Assembly (NCBI RefSeq): GCF_026651855.1
Contig: NZ_CP093280.1
Coordinates: forward strand, 6,966,501 to 7,030,500
DNA length: 64,000 nucleotides
Reading direction: 5' to 3'
DNA from: Pseudomonas silvicola
GTDB taxonomy: Bacteria; Pseudomonadota; Gammaproteobacteria; Pseudomonadales; Pseudomonadaceae
Shown here: positions 30,422 to 39,789 of the stretch, in pieces
Layout of the letters: each line of letters starts with the position of its first letter
Position numbering within the stretch: the stretch's first letter is position 1
The notes under the pieces: generated by a model
Database searches by the model: none
Told to the model about the DNA's origin: nothing
Seen by the model: the letters and a program-made list of their open reading frames with translations, nothing else
Program-made: the position numbers and the translations under genes

Positions 30422-31243
30422 CTATTCGCCACCGCGCCCCTGGCGAGCCTTGGCGCGCATTTTTTCCGCCATGCTGGCCATTTCGTTGTAGAGCAATTGC
30501 GGGTTCTGCTGCTTGAGCTGCCAGGCCATGCGGCCCTGTTCGTGGGGCAGGATCATGAACTCTCCCTCGGCGACACGCTGGAAAATGTAGTCGGCAATAT
30601 CGGCGGCACTGATGGGTGAGCTTTCCAGCAGCTTGCCCACCTGGGCCTTCATGGCGGGCGTTGGACCGCGGAACGAGTCCAGCAGGTTGGTCTGGAAAAA
30701 CGACGGGCACACCACATGCACGCGTACTTCCTGCTCCCGCAGTTCGGCCAGCAGGCTTTCGGACAGGGCCAATACGCCAGCCTTGGCAACGTTGTAGTTG
30801 CTCATGGCCGGCCCCTGCATCAGCGCCGCCATGGAAGCGATGTTGATGATGGTGCCCTTGCTCTGCTCCAGCAGCGGCAAGAACGCCTTGCAGCCCTTGA
30901 CCACCCCCATGAGGTTGATCGCGATCTGCCAGTCCCAGTCTTCCAGTTGCAGCTCGCTGAAGAAGCCGCCGGAGGCCACGCCAGCGTTGTTGACGATCAC
31001 GTCGATACCGCCCAGCTTTTCTTCGCAAGCCTGGGCCAGTGCGGTCAGCTGGCTGTAATCGCGCACGTCGCAGCGCTGCACAAAGCCATCCCCTCCCGCC
31101 TCGCGGACCAGGCGCAGGGTTTCCTGCAGCCCGGCCTCGTTGACGTCGGACAATGCCAGTTGCCACCCCTCGCGCGCCCAGCGCAAGGCAATTTCGCGGC
31201 CCAGCCCCGAGCCGGCGCCAGTGATCATCATGCGGTTGTGCAT
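30422..31243 (-). CDS. Short-chain dehydrogenase/reductase (SDR)
   Basis: A 273-residue classical SDR. The cofactor loop TGAGSGLG is at residues 8-15, NNAG follows in the middle, the catalytic Ser lies in NIASMAA and the Tyr/Lys pair in YNVAK. An Asp after strand 2 (LSDVNE) suggests NAD preference. The C-terminus, rich in Gln, Lys and Arg, resembles SDRs annotated as acting on acyl or fatty substrates; the substrate is unknown. It is divergent from the DUF3309 gene across a 223-bp gap with no other feature seen. Confidence 0.88.
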   Translation of the reverse strand: MHNRMMITGAGSGLGREIALRWAREGWQLALSDVNEAGLQETLRLVREAGGDGFVQRCDVRDYSQLTALAQACEEKLGGIDVIVNNAGVASGGFFSELQLEDWDWQIAINLMGVVKGCKAFLPLLEQSKGTIINIASMAALMQGPAMSNYNVAKAGVLALSESLLAELREQEVRVHVVCPSFFQTNLLDSFRGPTPAMKAQVGKLLESSPISAADIADYIFQRVAEGEFMILPHEQGRMAWQLKQQNPQLLYNEMASMAEKMRAKARQGRGGE

Positions 31244-31466
31244 AGCCCATGCCCCGTTGTTCTTGAATGGTAGGGGGCAGTCTAGTGAAGGAACATCGGC
31301 GGCTCATTCACCATCAGGTTAGTGAATGGGTGATGCAAACGATCGGCAGACGGCCGTTAAAATAATTTGCACTTTTCCCAGCGACCCATAGTCCGAGGTA
31401 TTAAGCGGTCAAGGTTTTCACTGACGCTAAAAACCTGCACCCTAAACGTCGAATAAGGAAAACGCC

Positions 31467-31619
31467 ATGGGCACCATACTTATCATCATCCTCATCCTGC
31501 TGTTGATCGGTGGTCTTCCTGTATTTCCACACTCCAGAAGCTGGGGTTACGGGCCATCGGGTATTATCGGCGTGGTCTTGGTCGTGCTGCTGATATTGGT
31601 ATTGCTTGGCAGAATATAA
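31467..31619 (+). CDS. DUF3309 small membrane protein
   Basis: A 50-residue peptide with the DUF3309 pattern: MGTILIIILILLLIGGLP, then W-GYGPSGIIGVVLVVLLILVLLGR. Two hydrophobic helices flank a short polar turn. An AATAAGGAAAA ribosome-binding region precedes the ATG at 31467. Members of the family are common in Proteobacteria and have no known function. The gene is followed by a symmetrical terminator shared with actP. Confidence 0.85.
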   Translation: MGTILIIILILLLIGGLPVFPHSRSWGYGPSGIIGVVLVVLLILVLLGRI

Positions 31620-31635
31620 GCGTTACCCACCTGTG

Positions 31636-31662
31636 AAAAAGGCAGCCAGTGGCTGCCTTTTT
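31636..31662. terminator. Bidirectional intrinsic terminator
   Basis: AAAAAGGCAGCC-AGT-GGCTGCCTTTTTC is a perfect stem with a 3-base loop, flanked by A and T runs on both sides. It serves the convergent DUF3309 gene and actP. Confidence 0.9.
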
Positions 31663-31676
31663 CATGCCCGCAACAC

Positions 31677-33335
31677 TCAGTGGGCAACGGCCCCACTGGC
31701 GCCCAGGCCGGTTTGCGAACGCACGAACTGTGGCATGAACAACGCCTGCTCGTCGGCCGCCGCCTTGGACTTGTCAGTGATCGAGAAGAACCAGATGCCC
31801 ACGAACGCAATGATCATGGAGAACAGCGCCGGGTATTCGTAGGGGTAAATGGCCTTTTCATGCCCCAGGATCTGCACCCAGATGGTCGGGCCCAGAATCA
31901 TCAGCCCCACGGCGCTGATCAAGCCCAGCCAACCACCGATCATGGCGCCGCGGGTGGTCAGGCGTTTCCAGTACATGGAAAGGAACAGCACCGGGAAGTT
32001 GCAACTGGCGGCGATCGAGAATGCCAGGCCCACCATGAACGCAATGTTCTGGTTCTCGAAGAGGATACCCAGGCCAATGGCCAGTATCCCCAGGGCGATG
32101 GTGGTGATCTTGGAGACGCGGATTTCTTGTCTCTCGTTGACTTTGCCCTTCTTGATCACACTGGCGTACAGGTCATGGGACACGGCCGAGGCACCGGCCA
32201 GGGTCAGGCCGGCGACCACCGCCAGGATGGTGGCGAAGGCCACGGCCGAGATGAAGCCCAGGAAGATACTGCCACCCACCGCATCGGCCAAATGCACCGC
32301 GGCCATGTTGTTGCCGCCCAGCAAGGCACCGGCCGCGTCCTTGAACGCCGGGTTGGTGCTGACCAGCAGAATGGCGCCGAAGCCGATGATGAAGGTCAAG
32401 ATGTAGAAGTAGCCGATGAAACCGGTGGCATACAGCACACTTTTGCGGGCTTCCTTGGCATCGGACACCGTGAAGAAACGCATCAGAATGTGCGGCAGGC
32501 CAGCGGTACCGAACATTAGCGCCAGGCCGAGGGAGAACGCCGAGATCGGGTCTTTCACCAGCCCGCCGGGGCTCATGATGGCCTCGCCTTTAGGGTGAAC
32601 CTTGATGGCTTCGGAGAACAGCGTGTTGAAGTCGAAATTGACGTGCTTCATCACCATCAGCGCCATGAAGGTGGCGCCCGACAGCAGCAATACCGCCTTG
32701 ATGATCTGCACCCAGGTGGTGGCCAGCATGCCGCCGAACAGCACGTACAGGCACATCAGGATGCCCACCAGCACCACGGCCACATGGTAGTCCAGGCCGA
32801 ACAGCAACTGGATCAGCTTGCCAGCACCCACCATCTGCGCGATCAGGTAGAACGCCACCACCACCAGCGAGCCACACGCCGACAGGGTGCGGATCTCGGT
32901 CTGCTTCAGGCGGTATGAGGCAACGTCGGCAAAGGTATATTTGCCCAGGTTGCGCAGGCGCTCGGCGATGAGGAAGAGAATGATCGGCCAGCCCACCAGG
33001 AAACCGATGGAGTAGATCAGCCCGTCATAGCCGGAGGTGAACACCAGTGCCGAAATACCCAGGAAGGAGGCGGCCGACATGTAGTCGCCAGCAATCGCCA
33101 GGCCGTTCTGGAAACCGGTGATGCGCCCGCCCGCGGCGTAGTAGTCGGCGGCCGATTTGTTGCGCTTGGATGCCCAGTAGGTAATGCACAGGGTTGCGCC
33201 GACGAACACCACGAACATGATGATGGCGGAAACGTTGAGCGGCTGTTTCTGCACAGCGCCGCTGATGGCATCGGCGGCGAACAGCGCCGGGGCGAATGCC
33301 AGGAGGCCAAGGCTGGCCAATAATCGCTTGATCAT
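31677..33335 (-). CDS. actP: Acetate permease, sodium:solute symporter family
   Basis: A 552-residue SSS-family permease with an N-terminal signal-like segment and about 13 membrane helices. The family's [32 protein letters not shown] segment and the [12 protein letters not shown] region are typical of ActP, which takes up acetate and other short carboxylates with sodium. It overlaps the DUF485 gene by 4 bp (ATGA at 33332-33335), the standard yjcH-actP arrangement. It ends against a bidirectional terminator. Confidence 0.95.
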   Translation of the reverse strand: MIKRLLASLGLLAFAPALFAADAISGAVQKQPLNVSAIIMFVVFVGATLCITYWASKRNKSAADYYAAGGRITGFQNGLAIAGDYMSAASFLGISALVFTSGYDGLIYSIGFLVGWPIILFLIAERLRNLGKYTFADVASYRLKQTEIRTLSACGSLVVVAFYLIAQMVGAGKLIQLLFGLDYHVAVVLVGILMCLYVLFGGMLATTWVQIIKAVLLLSGATFMALMVMKHVNFDFNTLFSEAIKVHPKGEAIMSPGGLVKDPISAFSLGLALMFGTAGLPHILMRFFTVSDAKEARKSVLYATGFIGYFYILTFIIGFGAILLVSTNPAFKDAAGALLGGNNMAAVHLADAVGGSIFLGFISAVAFATILAVVAGLTLAGASAVSHDLYASVIKKGKVNERQEIRVSKITTIALGILAIGLGILFENQNIAFMVGLAFSIAASCNFPVLFLSMYWKRLTTRGAMIGGWLGLISAVGLMILGPTIWVQILGHEKAIYPYEYPALFSMIIAFVGIWFFSITDKSKAAADEQALFMPQFVRSQTGLGASGAVAH

Positions 33336-33643
33336 TGCTGTGCCTCCTTCAGGATCTCTCTGTTCAGGTCATCGAACTCGCCATTGGCCCGGCGCACGTA
33401 AATGCCCGTCAACACGAATGCGCTGAGAATCAACCCGACACCAATGGGAATACCCCAGGTGATGGAAGAGTCGGGAGACAACTTGGCCCCGAGTATGTGG
33501 GGTCCGTAGGCGATCAATAGAATGAACGCCGAATAAAGCCCGAGCATGATCGCCGAGAGTATCCAGGCGAACCGTTCACGTTTTTGCACCAGCTCCTTGA
33601 AGCGCGGGCTGTTTTGTATCGAGAGGTAAATGCTGTCGTTCAT
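33332..33643 (-). CDS. yjcH: DUF485 membrane protein, ActP partner
   Basis: A 103-residue protein with two membrane helices (about 27-48 and 62-84). The opening [20 protein letters not shown] and the [28 protein letters not shown] segment mark DUF485. The family occurs almost always directly before actP and is thought to assist it. Expression as one unit with actP is likely, given the overlap. The 5' leader lies near 33650, and an unusual palindrome lies 120 bp upstream. Confidence 0.93.
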   Translation of the reverse strand: MNDSIYLSIQNSPRFKELVQKRERFAWILSAIMLGLYSAFILLIAYGPHILGAKLSPDSSITWGIPIGVGLILSAFVLTGIYVRRANGEFDDLNREILKEAQQ

Positions 33644-33762
33644 TGTTTTTGTCCTCGCAGCACAGATGGGGTGGAACTATTCCACTTTAGGCTGCTGTGG
33701 AAGAGGCTCCAGACGACCTTAGTATTAGATCGACATTACGACTTTGCCACTCGGAAAACTTG

Positions 33763-33776
33763 CATAGCTAACTATG
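33763..33776. promoter_or_regulatory. Orphan palindrome CATAG-CTAA-CTATG
   Basis: A perfect 5-4-5 inverted repeat in the 224-bp gap between yjcH and betX. It is followed on the plus strand by AAAAAGAGG and an ATG at 33796 that leads nowhere meaningful. The shape resembles MarR-family operators, but no marR-like gene is in the window. Confidence 0.4.
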
Positions 33777-33803
33777 ACAATAAAAAGAGGTACCCATGAC
33801 ACT

Positions 33804-33836
33804 CAAAAGCCGCCGGGGCAATAAACCCCGGCGGCT
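33804..33836 (-). terminator. Intrinsic terminator of betX
   Basis: On the minus strand, AGCCGCCGGGG-TTTATTG-CCCCGGCGGCT is followed by TTTTGAGT. The 11-bp GC-rich stem lies about 30 bp beyond the betX stop. Confidence 0.88.
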
Positions 33837-33867
33837 CTGGAAGTTGCGGTATAGAGCAGTCTGTTGG

Positions 33868-34725
33868 TTATTTAGCGGTCCATTCGGCAACGCGCTCAGG
33901 GTGTTTGGCCACCCAGTCCTTGGCCGCGGCTTCGGGTTTGGCGCCGTCCTGAATGGCCAGCATGACTTCGCCGATTTCGTCTTTGGAGTTCCAGTGGAAG
34001 TTTTTCAGGAACGTGGCTACCTCAGGTGCCTTGGTGGCCAGTTCCTTGCTGCCGATGCTGTTGACCGTCTCGGCCGCACCATAAACGCCTTTCGGGTCGT
34101 CGAGGAAACGCAGCTTCCACTTGGCGAACATCCAGTGCGGCACCCAACCGGTCACCGCGATGGACTCATGCTTGTCGTAGGCGCGGCCCAGTTCGGCGGT
34201 CATGGCGGCGCCAGAACTGGCCTGCAGCTTGTAGCCCGTCAGGTCGTAGTCCTTGATGGCCTGGTCGGTCTTGAGCATCACGCCAGAACCTGCGTCGATG
34301 CCGACGATCTTGTTCTTGAAGGTGGTATCGGTCTTGAGGTCGGCCACGGACTTGGCGGTGACGTATTCCGGCACGATCAGGCCGATCTTGGCGTCCTTGA
34401 AGTTGGGGCCGTAGTCGACCACCTTGTCTTTGTTCTTCGTCCAGTACTCGCCGTGGGTCACGGGCAGCCAGGCCGAGAGCATGGCGTCCAGTTTGCCGGT
34501 GGCGACACCCTGCCACATGATCCCGGTCGCCACCGCCTGCAGTTTCACCTTGTAGCCAAGCTTCTGCTCGATCACTTGCGCGGCCACGTTCGTGGTAGCG
34601 ACGCTGTCGGACCAGCCATCGACGTAGCCGATGCTCAACTCGGGTTTGCTATCGGCGCTGGCCAGGGTCGAACTTGTAGCAAGTACGAGAGCGGCGGCCG
34701 CACCCAGCATTTTTCGCATATTCAT
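33868..34725 (-). CDS. betX: Betaine/choline ABC transporter substrate-binding protein
   Basis: A 285-residue periplasmic OpuAC-family protein with a signal peptide (MRKMLGAAAALVLATSSTLASA). Tryptophans for quaternary-amine binding are in place (GYVDGWSDSV, GIMWQGVATGKLDAMLSAWLP, TGWVPHWMFAKW). The position after actP/yjcH and before lpxL matches betX, a solitary binding protein that works with a Cbc-type ABC permease encoded elsewhere. No permease or ATPase is adjacent. The start at 34725 reads MNMRKML; M3 is an equally good start. Confidence 0.88.
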   Translation of the reverse strand: MNMRKMLGAAAALVLATSSTLASADSKPELSIGYVDGWSDSVATTNVAAQVIEQKLGYKVKLQAVATGIMWQGVATGKLDAMLSAWLPVTHGEYWTKNKDKVVDYGPNFKDAKIGLIVPEYVTAKSVADLKTDTTFKNKIVGIDAGSGVMLKTDQAIKDYDLTGYKLQASSGAAMTAELGRAYDKHESIAVTGWVPHWMFAKWKLRFLDDPKGVYGAAETVNSIGSKELATKAPEVATFLKNFHWNSKDEIGEVMLAIQDGAKPEAAAKDWVAKHPERVAEWTAK

Positions 34726-34994
34726 CCAGACTTCCCCAAAAGGCTGCGCTCGACGGGGGTCGAGCATCGATCGTGTGCGGCGCGGGCAAGACGCCATGGA
34801 CTGCACCTTGATGATCAACCTCATGCCTGGAGCATCCTGCTCTGGCTGCGACCTCGAGACAGCGAGAAACGACATCACTGTGCCAGTAGCGACCACTGCC
34901 TCCAGTGGCCTGCCCGAACTTTGCATGGCAAATGCTCTGGATTCGCACAAATACAGGTAACATGCGCGGCTTTGTTGCCTGACGAAAATAGACG

Positions 34995-36545
34995 ATGCCT
35001 GCCACTGCCCGCTCAACGCTGTCGCCCTACCTGCTCGCCTGTGTGCTCGGCCTGCTTGCCCTCGTCGGTTTCTGGTACGACCTGGGCAAACCGGTAGTAC
35101 TGCCCGACGCCGCCACGGCCACCCACAAGCTGCAATGCGCCTCCTATACACCTTTCGACAAGGACCAGTCGCCCTTCGACCAGCCGTTCACCTTGCGTCC
35201 CGAGCGCATGGACGCCGACCTGGCGTTGCTGGCCACGCGCTTCGAGTGCATTCGTACCTACTCCATGACCGGGCTGGAAGGCATTCCCGCCATTGCCCGC
35301 AAGCACGGCCTGAAGGTGATGATAGGGGCCTGGGTCAATGGCAACCCCGTGGACACGGGCAAGGAAATCAAGGCGCTGATCAAGGCAGCGAACGAAAACC
35401 CGGATGTCGTCACCGCAGTGATCGTCGGCAACGAGACCTTGCTGCGCAAGGAAGTCACCGGCAAGCACTTGGCCCAGTTGATCCGCGAGGTCAAGAGCCA
35501 GGTCAGGCAACCGGTGACCTACGCCGACGTCTGGGACTTCTGGCTGCAGTACCCGGAAGTGGCCCCGGCGGTAGACTTCCTGACCATTCACCTGCTGCCC
35601 TACTGGGAAGACAACCCCACGGGTATCGATGCCGCTCTGGCCCATGTGGCCGACGTACACGACAAGTTCGCCAAGCTGTTCGCACCCAAGGACATCCTGA
35701 TCGGCGAAACCGGCTGGCCCAGCGAAGGCCGCCAGCGTGAAACCGCGCTGCCCAGCCGGGTCAACGAGGCGCGGTTCATCCGTGGCGTGGTGGCCATGGC
35801 CGAACAGCGCGGCTGGCACTACAACCTGATCGAAGCCTTCGACCAGCCCTGGAAGCGTGCCAGTGAAGGCGCGGTGGGTGGCTACTGGGGGCTGTTCGAT
35901 GCCGACCGCCAGGACAAGGGCGTGCTGCAGGGCCCGGTCACCAATGTGCCCTTCTGGCCGCAGTGGTTGGGCGCCGGCGTGGTGCTGTGGCTGGCGACCC
36001 TGGTGTTTGCCGGGCGCGTGGACAACCGCCGCAGCGCCTTGCTGCTGCCGCTGGTCGCCGCCGTGGGCGCGGGCAGCCTGGGCGCCTGGGGCGAACTGGT
36101 GCGCATCAACGCGCGCTTTGCCGAGGAGTGGGTGTGGGCGGTGCTGCTGGTGGGCCTGAACCTGGTGGTGCTGGCCCATGGCACCTTGGGCCTGGCCGCC
36201 CGCACCGGTTGGCGTGAGCGGCTGTTTGCCTGGCTGGACCGCCGGGCTGGCTGGTGGCTGGCGGGCGCGGGTTTCGCGGCTGCGGTGATGATGCTGGCAC
36301 TGGTCTTCGACGCCCGCTACCGCAGTTTCCCGAGCGCCGCCCTGGTATTGCCGGCGCTGGTGTACCTCTTGCGCCCGGTAGCTGTGCGCAAGCCCGAGGC
36401 CCGCTTCCTCGCCGTCGTGGTGGCGGTGGGCATCCCGGTGCAGTTGGCTATCGAAGGGCTGCAGAACCAGCAGGCCTGGGGCTGGGCGCTCGTCAGCGTA
36501 TTGATGGCGGGTGCGCTGCTGCGCAGCCTGAAGCGCGGCTCGTAG
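34995..36545 (+). CDS. Membrane GH17 family glucan hydrolase/transglycosylase
   Basis: A 516-residue protein. A membrane helix (about residues 12-28) is followed by a GH17 beta-1,3-glucanase-like barrel of some 270 residues. The acid/base Glu lies in VIVGNETLLRKE and the nucleophile in GETGWPSEGR. A C-terminal part then holds about seven hydrophobic helices. The arrangement matches Pseudomonas Glt/NdvB-related enzymes that remodel beta-glucans, but no GT2 synthase domain is present. It is divergent from betX. The function is inferred from the fold and active-site motifs. Confidence 0.82.
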   Translation: MPATARSTLSPYLLACVLGLLALVGFWYDLGKPVVLPDAATATHKLQCASYTPFDKDQSPFDQPFTLRPERMDADLALLATRFECIRTYSMTGLEGIPAIARKHGLKVMIGAWVNGNPVDTGKEIKALIKAANENPDVVTAVIVGNETLLRKEVTGKHLAQLIREVKSQVRQPVTYADVWDFWLQYPEVAPAVDFLTIHLLPYWEDNPTGIDAALAHVADVHDKFAKLFAPKDILIGETGWPSEGRQRETALPSRVNEARFIRGVVAMAEQRGWHYNLIEAFDQPWKRASEGAVGGYWGLFDADRQDKGVLQGPVTNVPFWPQWLGAGVVLWLATLVFAGRVDNRRSALLLPLVAAVGAGSLGAWGELVRINARFAEEWVWAVLLVGLNLVVLAHGTLGLAARTGWRERLFAWLDRRAGWWLAGAGFAAAVMMLALVFDARYRSFPSAALVLPALVYLLRPVAVRKPEARFLAVVVAVGIPVQLAIEGLQNQQAWGWALVSVLMAGALLRSLKRGS

Positions 36546-36812
36546 CCCTCGCCAGCAACCGCGAGGCCGCGTCCTCGGCGGCGGCCATGGCTGATCCACG
36601 GCCTGACGGCCGTCACCGGGGGCGGTAGACATTCATCGCCAGGGCGCCCCGCGGGTTGAAAAAAAATGAGGCCTTGGATACCGGACCGCAGTGGAGACCT
36701 GCGTGCCTGAGTTGTTCGGAAATATCTGACGATACCCTCAGAAAGGCCTGCTATCGATCCTCATCCAGTGTTTCTAATCTCCCCCGCTCATGCCCCTAGA
36801 GGGAACGGGTGG

Positions 36813-37535
36813 ATGCGACCGTTGATTGAACCCAGTAAACGACAGAGCTGTAAGTACCAGGACATTGAAGAGGCGGGGCGTTACCTGATGAACAATGGCT
36901 GCGTACTGGGAATGCGCCATATCCGCGATGGAGGCCTGCGTGGCAGTTTCAACCGGGAGCTGGCTGAGCACGTGAATGACATCATTCGTGAAGTCAAAGA
37001 AGCACGATTGATGCCTGAACAGGCCTTGCGGTTGTTGGAACGAGAACAGGAAAACCTGCAGGCACAGTCCAAGGTCATTGCCCTCAAGGGTATCGGCGCA
37101 CTGGCGGGAGCGTTTCAGGTAACGGCGGGAGTTGGAGTTTGCTTCGGATCTGCGGGTTGGCTGTGCCCCACGTTCGGGGTACCGCTGATGTTGCACGGCG
37201 CCAATAATGTCTATGAGAACGGACGCGACATTGCGCAAGGACGTTCGGGAACGCAGGGGCCAGTGCGCACGCTTTATCATCACGGAGCCCGATTGGTCGG
37301 GGGCGGAGAGTTTGAAGGGAATATGGCCTATGGAACGGTAGACATAGGCCTGTCTGTGGTTGGGGCCATGAGACAAGTACGTAAACCTGAGGCATGGCGG
37401 CTCTTCAGGTACGTCAAAACCGACTATTTGAGAGCTTATGAACGGTCAAGCCCTCCCACATTGGGGCTTGATGCGATGTCTGGGGTCATCACTCTCACTT
37501 CCATGCACGCTGATGCCAACAAAAATGGAAAGTAG
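36813..37535 (+). CDS. DUF4225 domain protein
   Basis: A 240-residue protein. The first 70 residues are charged and helical. A glycine-rich hydrophobic hairpin follows (IALKGIGALAGAFQV, FGVPLMLHGANNVYENG), then the DUF4225 end patterns (GPVRTLYHHGARLVGG, EGNMAYGTVDIGLSVVG, AWRLFRYVKTDYLRAYE). The ATG at 36813 has GAGGGAACG before it; an upstream GTG at 36768 lacks one. Base composition is clearly less GC-rich than its neighbours, suggesting transfer. It overlaps a small membrane-protein gene by 11 bp. Function unknown; toxin-like behaviour is only a hypothesis. Confidence 0.75.
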   Translation: MRPLIEPSKRQSCKYQDIEEAGRYLMNNGCVLGMRHIRDGGLRGSFNRELAEHVNDIIREVKEARLMPEQALRLLEREQENLQAQSKVIALKGIGALAGAFQVTAGVGVCFGSAGWLCPTFGVPLMLHGANNVYENGRDIAQGRSGTQGPVRTLYHHGARLVGGGEFEGNMAYGTVDIGLSVVGAMRQVRKPEAWRLFRYVKTDYLRAYERSSPPTLGLDAMSGVITLTSMHADANKNGK

Positions 37536-37842
37536 TGTCCTGCTCGCCGCGGCCTATCTCATCGCATCCCTGATTATTCTGTGCGTCTTCCGTTTCGCTG
37601 CTGAAAAAATCTCCAAGGCCGGCCTGCGCGCGCCATGGGTTCTAGCCTACCTCCTGGTTTCGATATTCTGGGGCGCCAGCCATCTGAGCATATGGCTGGA
37701 TGGCAGCCTGTTGTTTTCGAGTTCGCCCATAAAGGTCGTCAACGAAAATGAGATGTTGAAGTGGATAGCTGGCATAGGCGCGCTTTGCCAAGCAGCTTGC
37801 CTGCCACGACATGGAATGAAGCATTGGCTGCTAACCCGCTGA
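37525..37842 (+). CDS. Small three-helix membrane protein next to DUF4225
   Basis: A 105-residue protein with three hydrophobic segments (about residues 4-21, 36-55 and 78-92) and no recognised domain. The ATG at 37525 lies within the end of the DUF4225 gene, so translation of the two is likely coupled. It shares the low GC content of its neighbour. A membrane protein coded tightly after a hydrophobic-hairpin protein could be its partner or immunity protein; this is inference from layout only. Confidence 0.65.
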   Translation: MESSVLLAAAYLIASLIILCVFRFAAEKISKAGLRAPWVLAYLLVSIFWGASHLSIWLDGSLLFSSSPIKVVNENEMLKWIAGIGALCQAACLPRHGMKHWLLTR

Positions 37843-37918
37843 TCAAGCGGGCCACATCCGTTTCAGTCGTATCGGCAGGGGTCGCTAAGACAGGGGATCC
37901 GGGCCTTGGCCCGGCCGC

Positions 37919-38275
37919 TCAGCGGCGAACCAGGCGCAAGCCGGCGATCACCACGGCGAACACCGCCAGGCTGGCGCTGTACAGCACCAGCGCCGGAATG
38001 CCGATGACCAGCGCCAGGGCCGCCAGCCACCACCCCAGGCACCGCGGAACGAAGAACCCCACCACCGAGGTGACCAACGCCGCGATGGCGATCACCCGGA
38101 AGTGAATCAGGTAACCCAGGCCCGAACGCAGCTGGCACTCCCACCGCCCTGCCTCATCACCGCACAGCCCTACCCAGCGGGCGTCCTCCATCAGCCCGTA
38201 GCGCACGCCATAACTGGCCGCCAGGCTGAGGGCAATCAAGACAAAAAGCACGATCAGCGACGTACGGCGGGACAT
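37919..38275 (-). CDS. Hypothetical membrane protein
   Basis: A 118-residue protein with an N-terminal helix (TSLIVLFVLIALSLAASYG), a short external segment with two Cys (LCGDEAGRWECQL) and two more helices ending GLRLVRR. The two cysteines could form a periplasmic disulfide. The start at 38275 is preceded by GAG in the gap; the longer frame would overlap the upstream region of the next gene. I do not recognise the family. High GC places it back in the core chromosome after the DUF4225 pair. Confidence 0.7.
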   Translation of the reverse strand: MSRRTSLIVLFVLIALSLAASYGVRYGLMEDARWVGLCGDEAGRWECQLRSGLGYLIHFRVIAIAALVTSVVGFFVPRCLGWWLAALALVIGIPALVLYSASLAVFAVVIAGLRLVRR

Positions 38276-38490
38276 GGCACACTCCGGAAGAGAAAATCGG
38301 CGCCAAGAATAACGGTCCGTACCCGTTATGCAAGGTGAAATCCCCGGCACGGGCTATTGTGTTTGCAGGATGTATCACCGCCGTACAATATTTTGCGTGC
38401 CAAATGCATCCATCCTTGGCAACTTGCCACCAGCGCGGTTGTCAGAGGCTGCGTACATCACTTTGCTTTCGCCTTTTTAGGGGCTCCGTC

Positions 38491-39789
38491 ATGCTTCGAA
38501 TATTGCACTTCGCTGCCCTCGTGGGCGGCCTCATTCTGAGTGCGTCCGTGCTGGCCAAGGATATCGACGCCGCCAGCTATGGCTACCCGCTGACCAATCC
38601 GTTCGAAGCCACCATCGCCTCGACCCCGCCAGACCTGCGGCCCAAGCTGCCGGTGGACGAGGACATCAAGCAGTCGGACTACACCCTGAACCTGCGCCCT
38701 GAACGCGAGTTCACCTTGCCCGACAACTTCTGGGCCGTGAAAAAGCTGCATTACCGCATGGCCACCCAGGACCACGCCGCGCCGCTGATCTTCCTCATCG
38801 CCGGTACCGGCGCACCGTACAACAGCAGCCTGAACGAATACCTGAAGAAGCTCTACTATCAGGCCGGCTACCACGTGGTGCAGTTGTCATCGCCCACCAG
38901 CTATGACTTCATGAGCGCCGCCTCGCGGTTCGCCACCCCAGGGGTCACCAAGGAAGACGCCGAAGACCTGTACCGCGTGATGCAGGCCGTGCGTGCCCAG
39001 CATCCCAAGCTGGCGGTCACCGACTATTACCTGACCGGCTACAGCCTGGGTGCGCTGGACGCGGCCTTTGTCAGCCAACTGGACGAAACACGCCGCAGTT
39101 TCAACTTCAAGAAAGTGCTGCTGCTCAACCCGCCGGTGAACCTGTATACCTCCATCAGCAACCTCGACAAGCTGGTACAGGCGCAGGTGAAGGGCATCAA
39201 CAACACCACCACGTTCTACGAAGTGGTGCTGCAGAAGCTCACGCGCTATTTCCAGCAGAAGGGCTACATCGACCTCAACGATGCGTTGCTGTACGACATT
39301 CAGCAATCCAAGCAGCACCTGTCCAACGAACAGATGGCCATGCTGATCGGTACCTCGTTTCGCTTCTCGGCCGCCGACATCGCCTTCACCTCCGACCTGA
39401 TCAACCGCCGCGGGCTGATCACCCCGCCCAAGTTCCCGATCAGCGAGGGTACCAGCCTGGCGCCGTTCCTCAAGCGCGCGCTGCAGTGTGATTTCGACTG
39501 CTACCTGACCGACCAGGTCATCCCCATGTGGCGCGCCCGCACCGACGGCGGCAGCCTGCTGCAACTGGTGGACCAGGTGAGCCTGTACGCCTTGAAGGAC
39601 TACTTGCACGACAGCCCGAAAATCGCTGTGATGCACAACGCCGACGACATCATCCTCGGCCCGGGCGACCTGGGTTTCCTGCGCAAGACCTTCGGTGATC
39701 GCCTGACCGTTTACCCGCACGGTGGCCATTGCGGCAACCTCAACTACCGCGTCAACGCCGACGCCATGCTGGAGTTCTTCCGTGGCTAA
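38491..39789 (+). CDS. Periplasmic alpha/beta hydrolase coupled to mlaA
   Basis: A 432-residue protein with a signal peptide (MLRILHFAALVGGLILSASVLA) and an alpha/beta hydrolase fold: LIAGTGAPYNS as the oxyanion segment, GYSLGALDAAF as the nucleophile elbow, and HNADDIILG and HGGHCG for the Asp and His. The start at 38491 directly precedes the signal peptide. Its stop overlaps the mlaA start by 8 bp. A lipase-like enzyme co-translated with the phospholipid-removal protein MlaA suggests a role in outer-membrane lipid turnover; this is inferred from context. Confidence 0.82.
   Translation: MLRILHFAALVGGLILSASVLAKDIDAASYGYPLTNPFEATIASTPPDLRPKLPVDEDIKQSDYTLNLRPEREFTLPDNFWAVKKLHYRMATQDHAAPLIFLIAGTGAPYNSSLNEYLKKLYYQAGYHVVQLSSPTSYDFMSAASRFATPGVTKEDAEDLYRVMQAVRAQHPKLAVTDYYLTGYSLGALDAAFVSQLDETRRSFNFKKVLLLNPPVNLYTSISNLDKLVQAQVKGINNTTTFYEVVLQKLTRYFQQKGYIDLNDALLYDIQQSKQHLSNEQMAMLIGTSFRFSAADIAFTSDLINRRGLITPPKFPISEGTSLAPFLKRALQCDFDCYLTDQVIPMWRARTDGGSLLQLVDQVSLYALKDYLHDSPKIAVMHNADDIILGPGDLGFLRKTFGDRLTVYPHGGHCGNLNYRVNADAMLEFFRG

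Noticed and set aside
33796..35097. A 433-codon plus-strand frame starting at an ATG with a good ribosome-binding site
   Set aside because: It is antisense to betX, whose signal peptide and ligand-binding motifs are convincing, and it begins inside the betX terminator hairpin.
36546..36812. Search for integrase, tRNA or att repeats bordering the low-GC DUF4225 pair
   Set aside because: No tRNA gene, direct repeat or recombinase was recognised on either side, so I do not call a genomic island.
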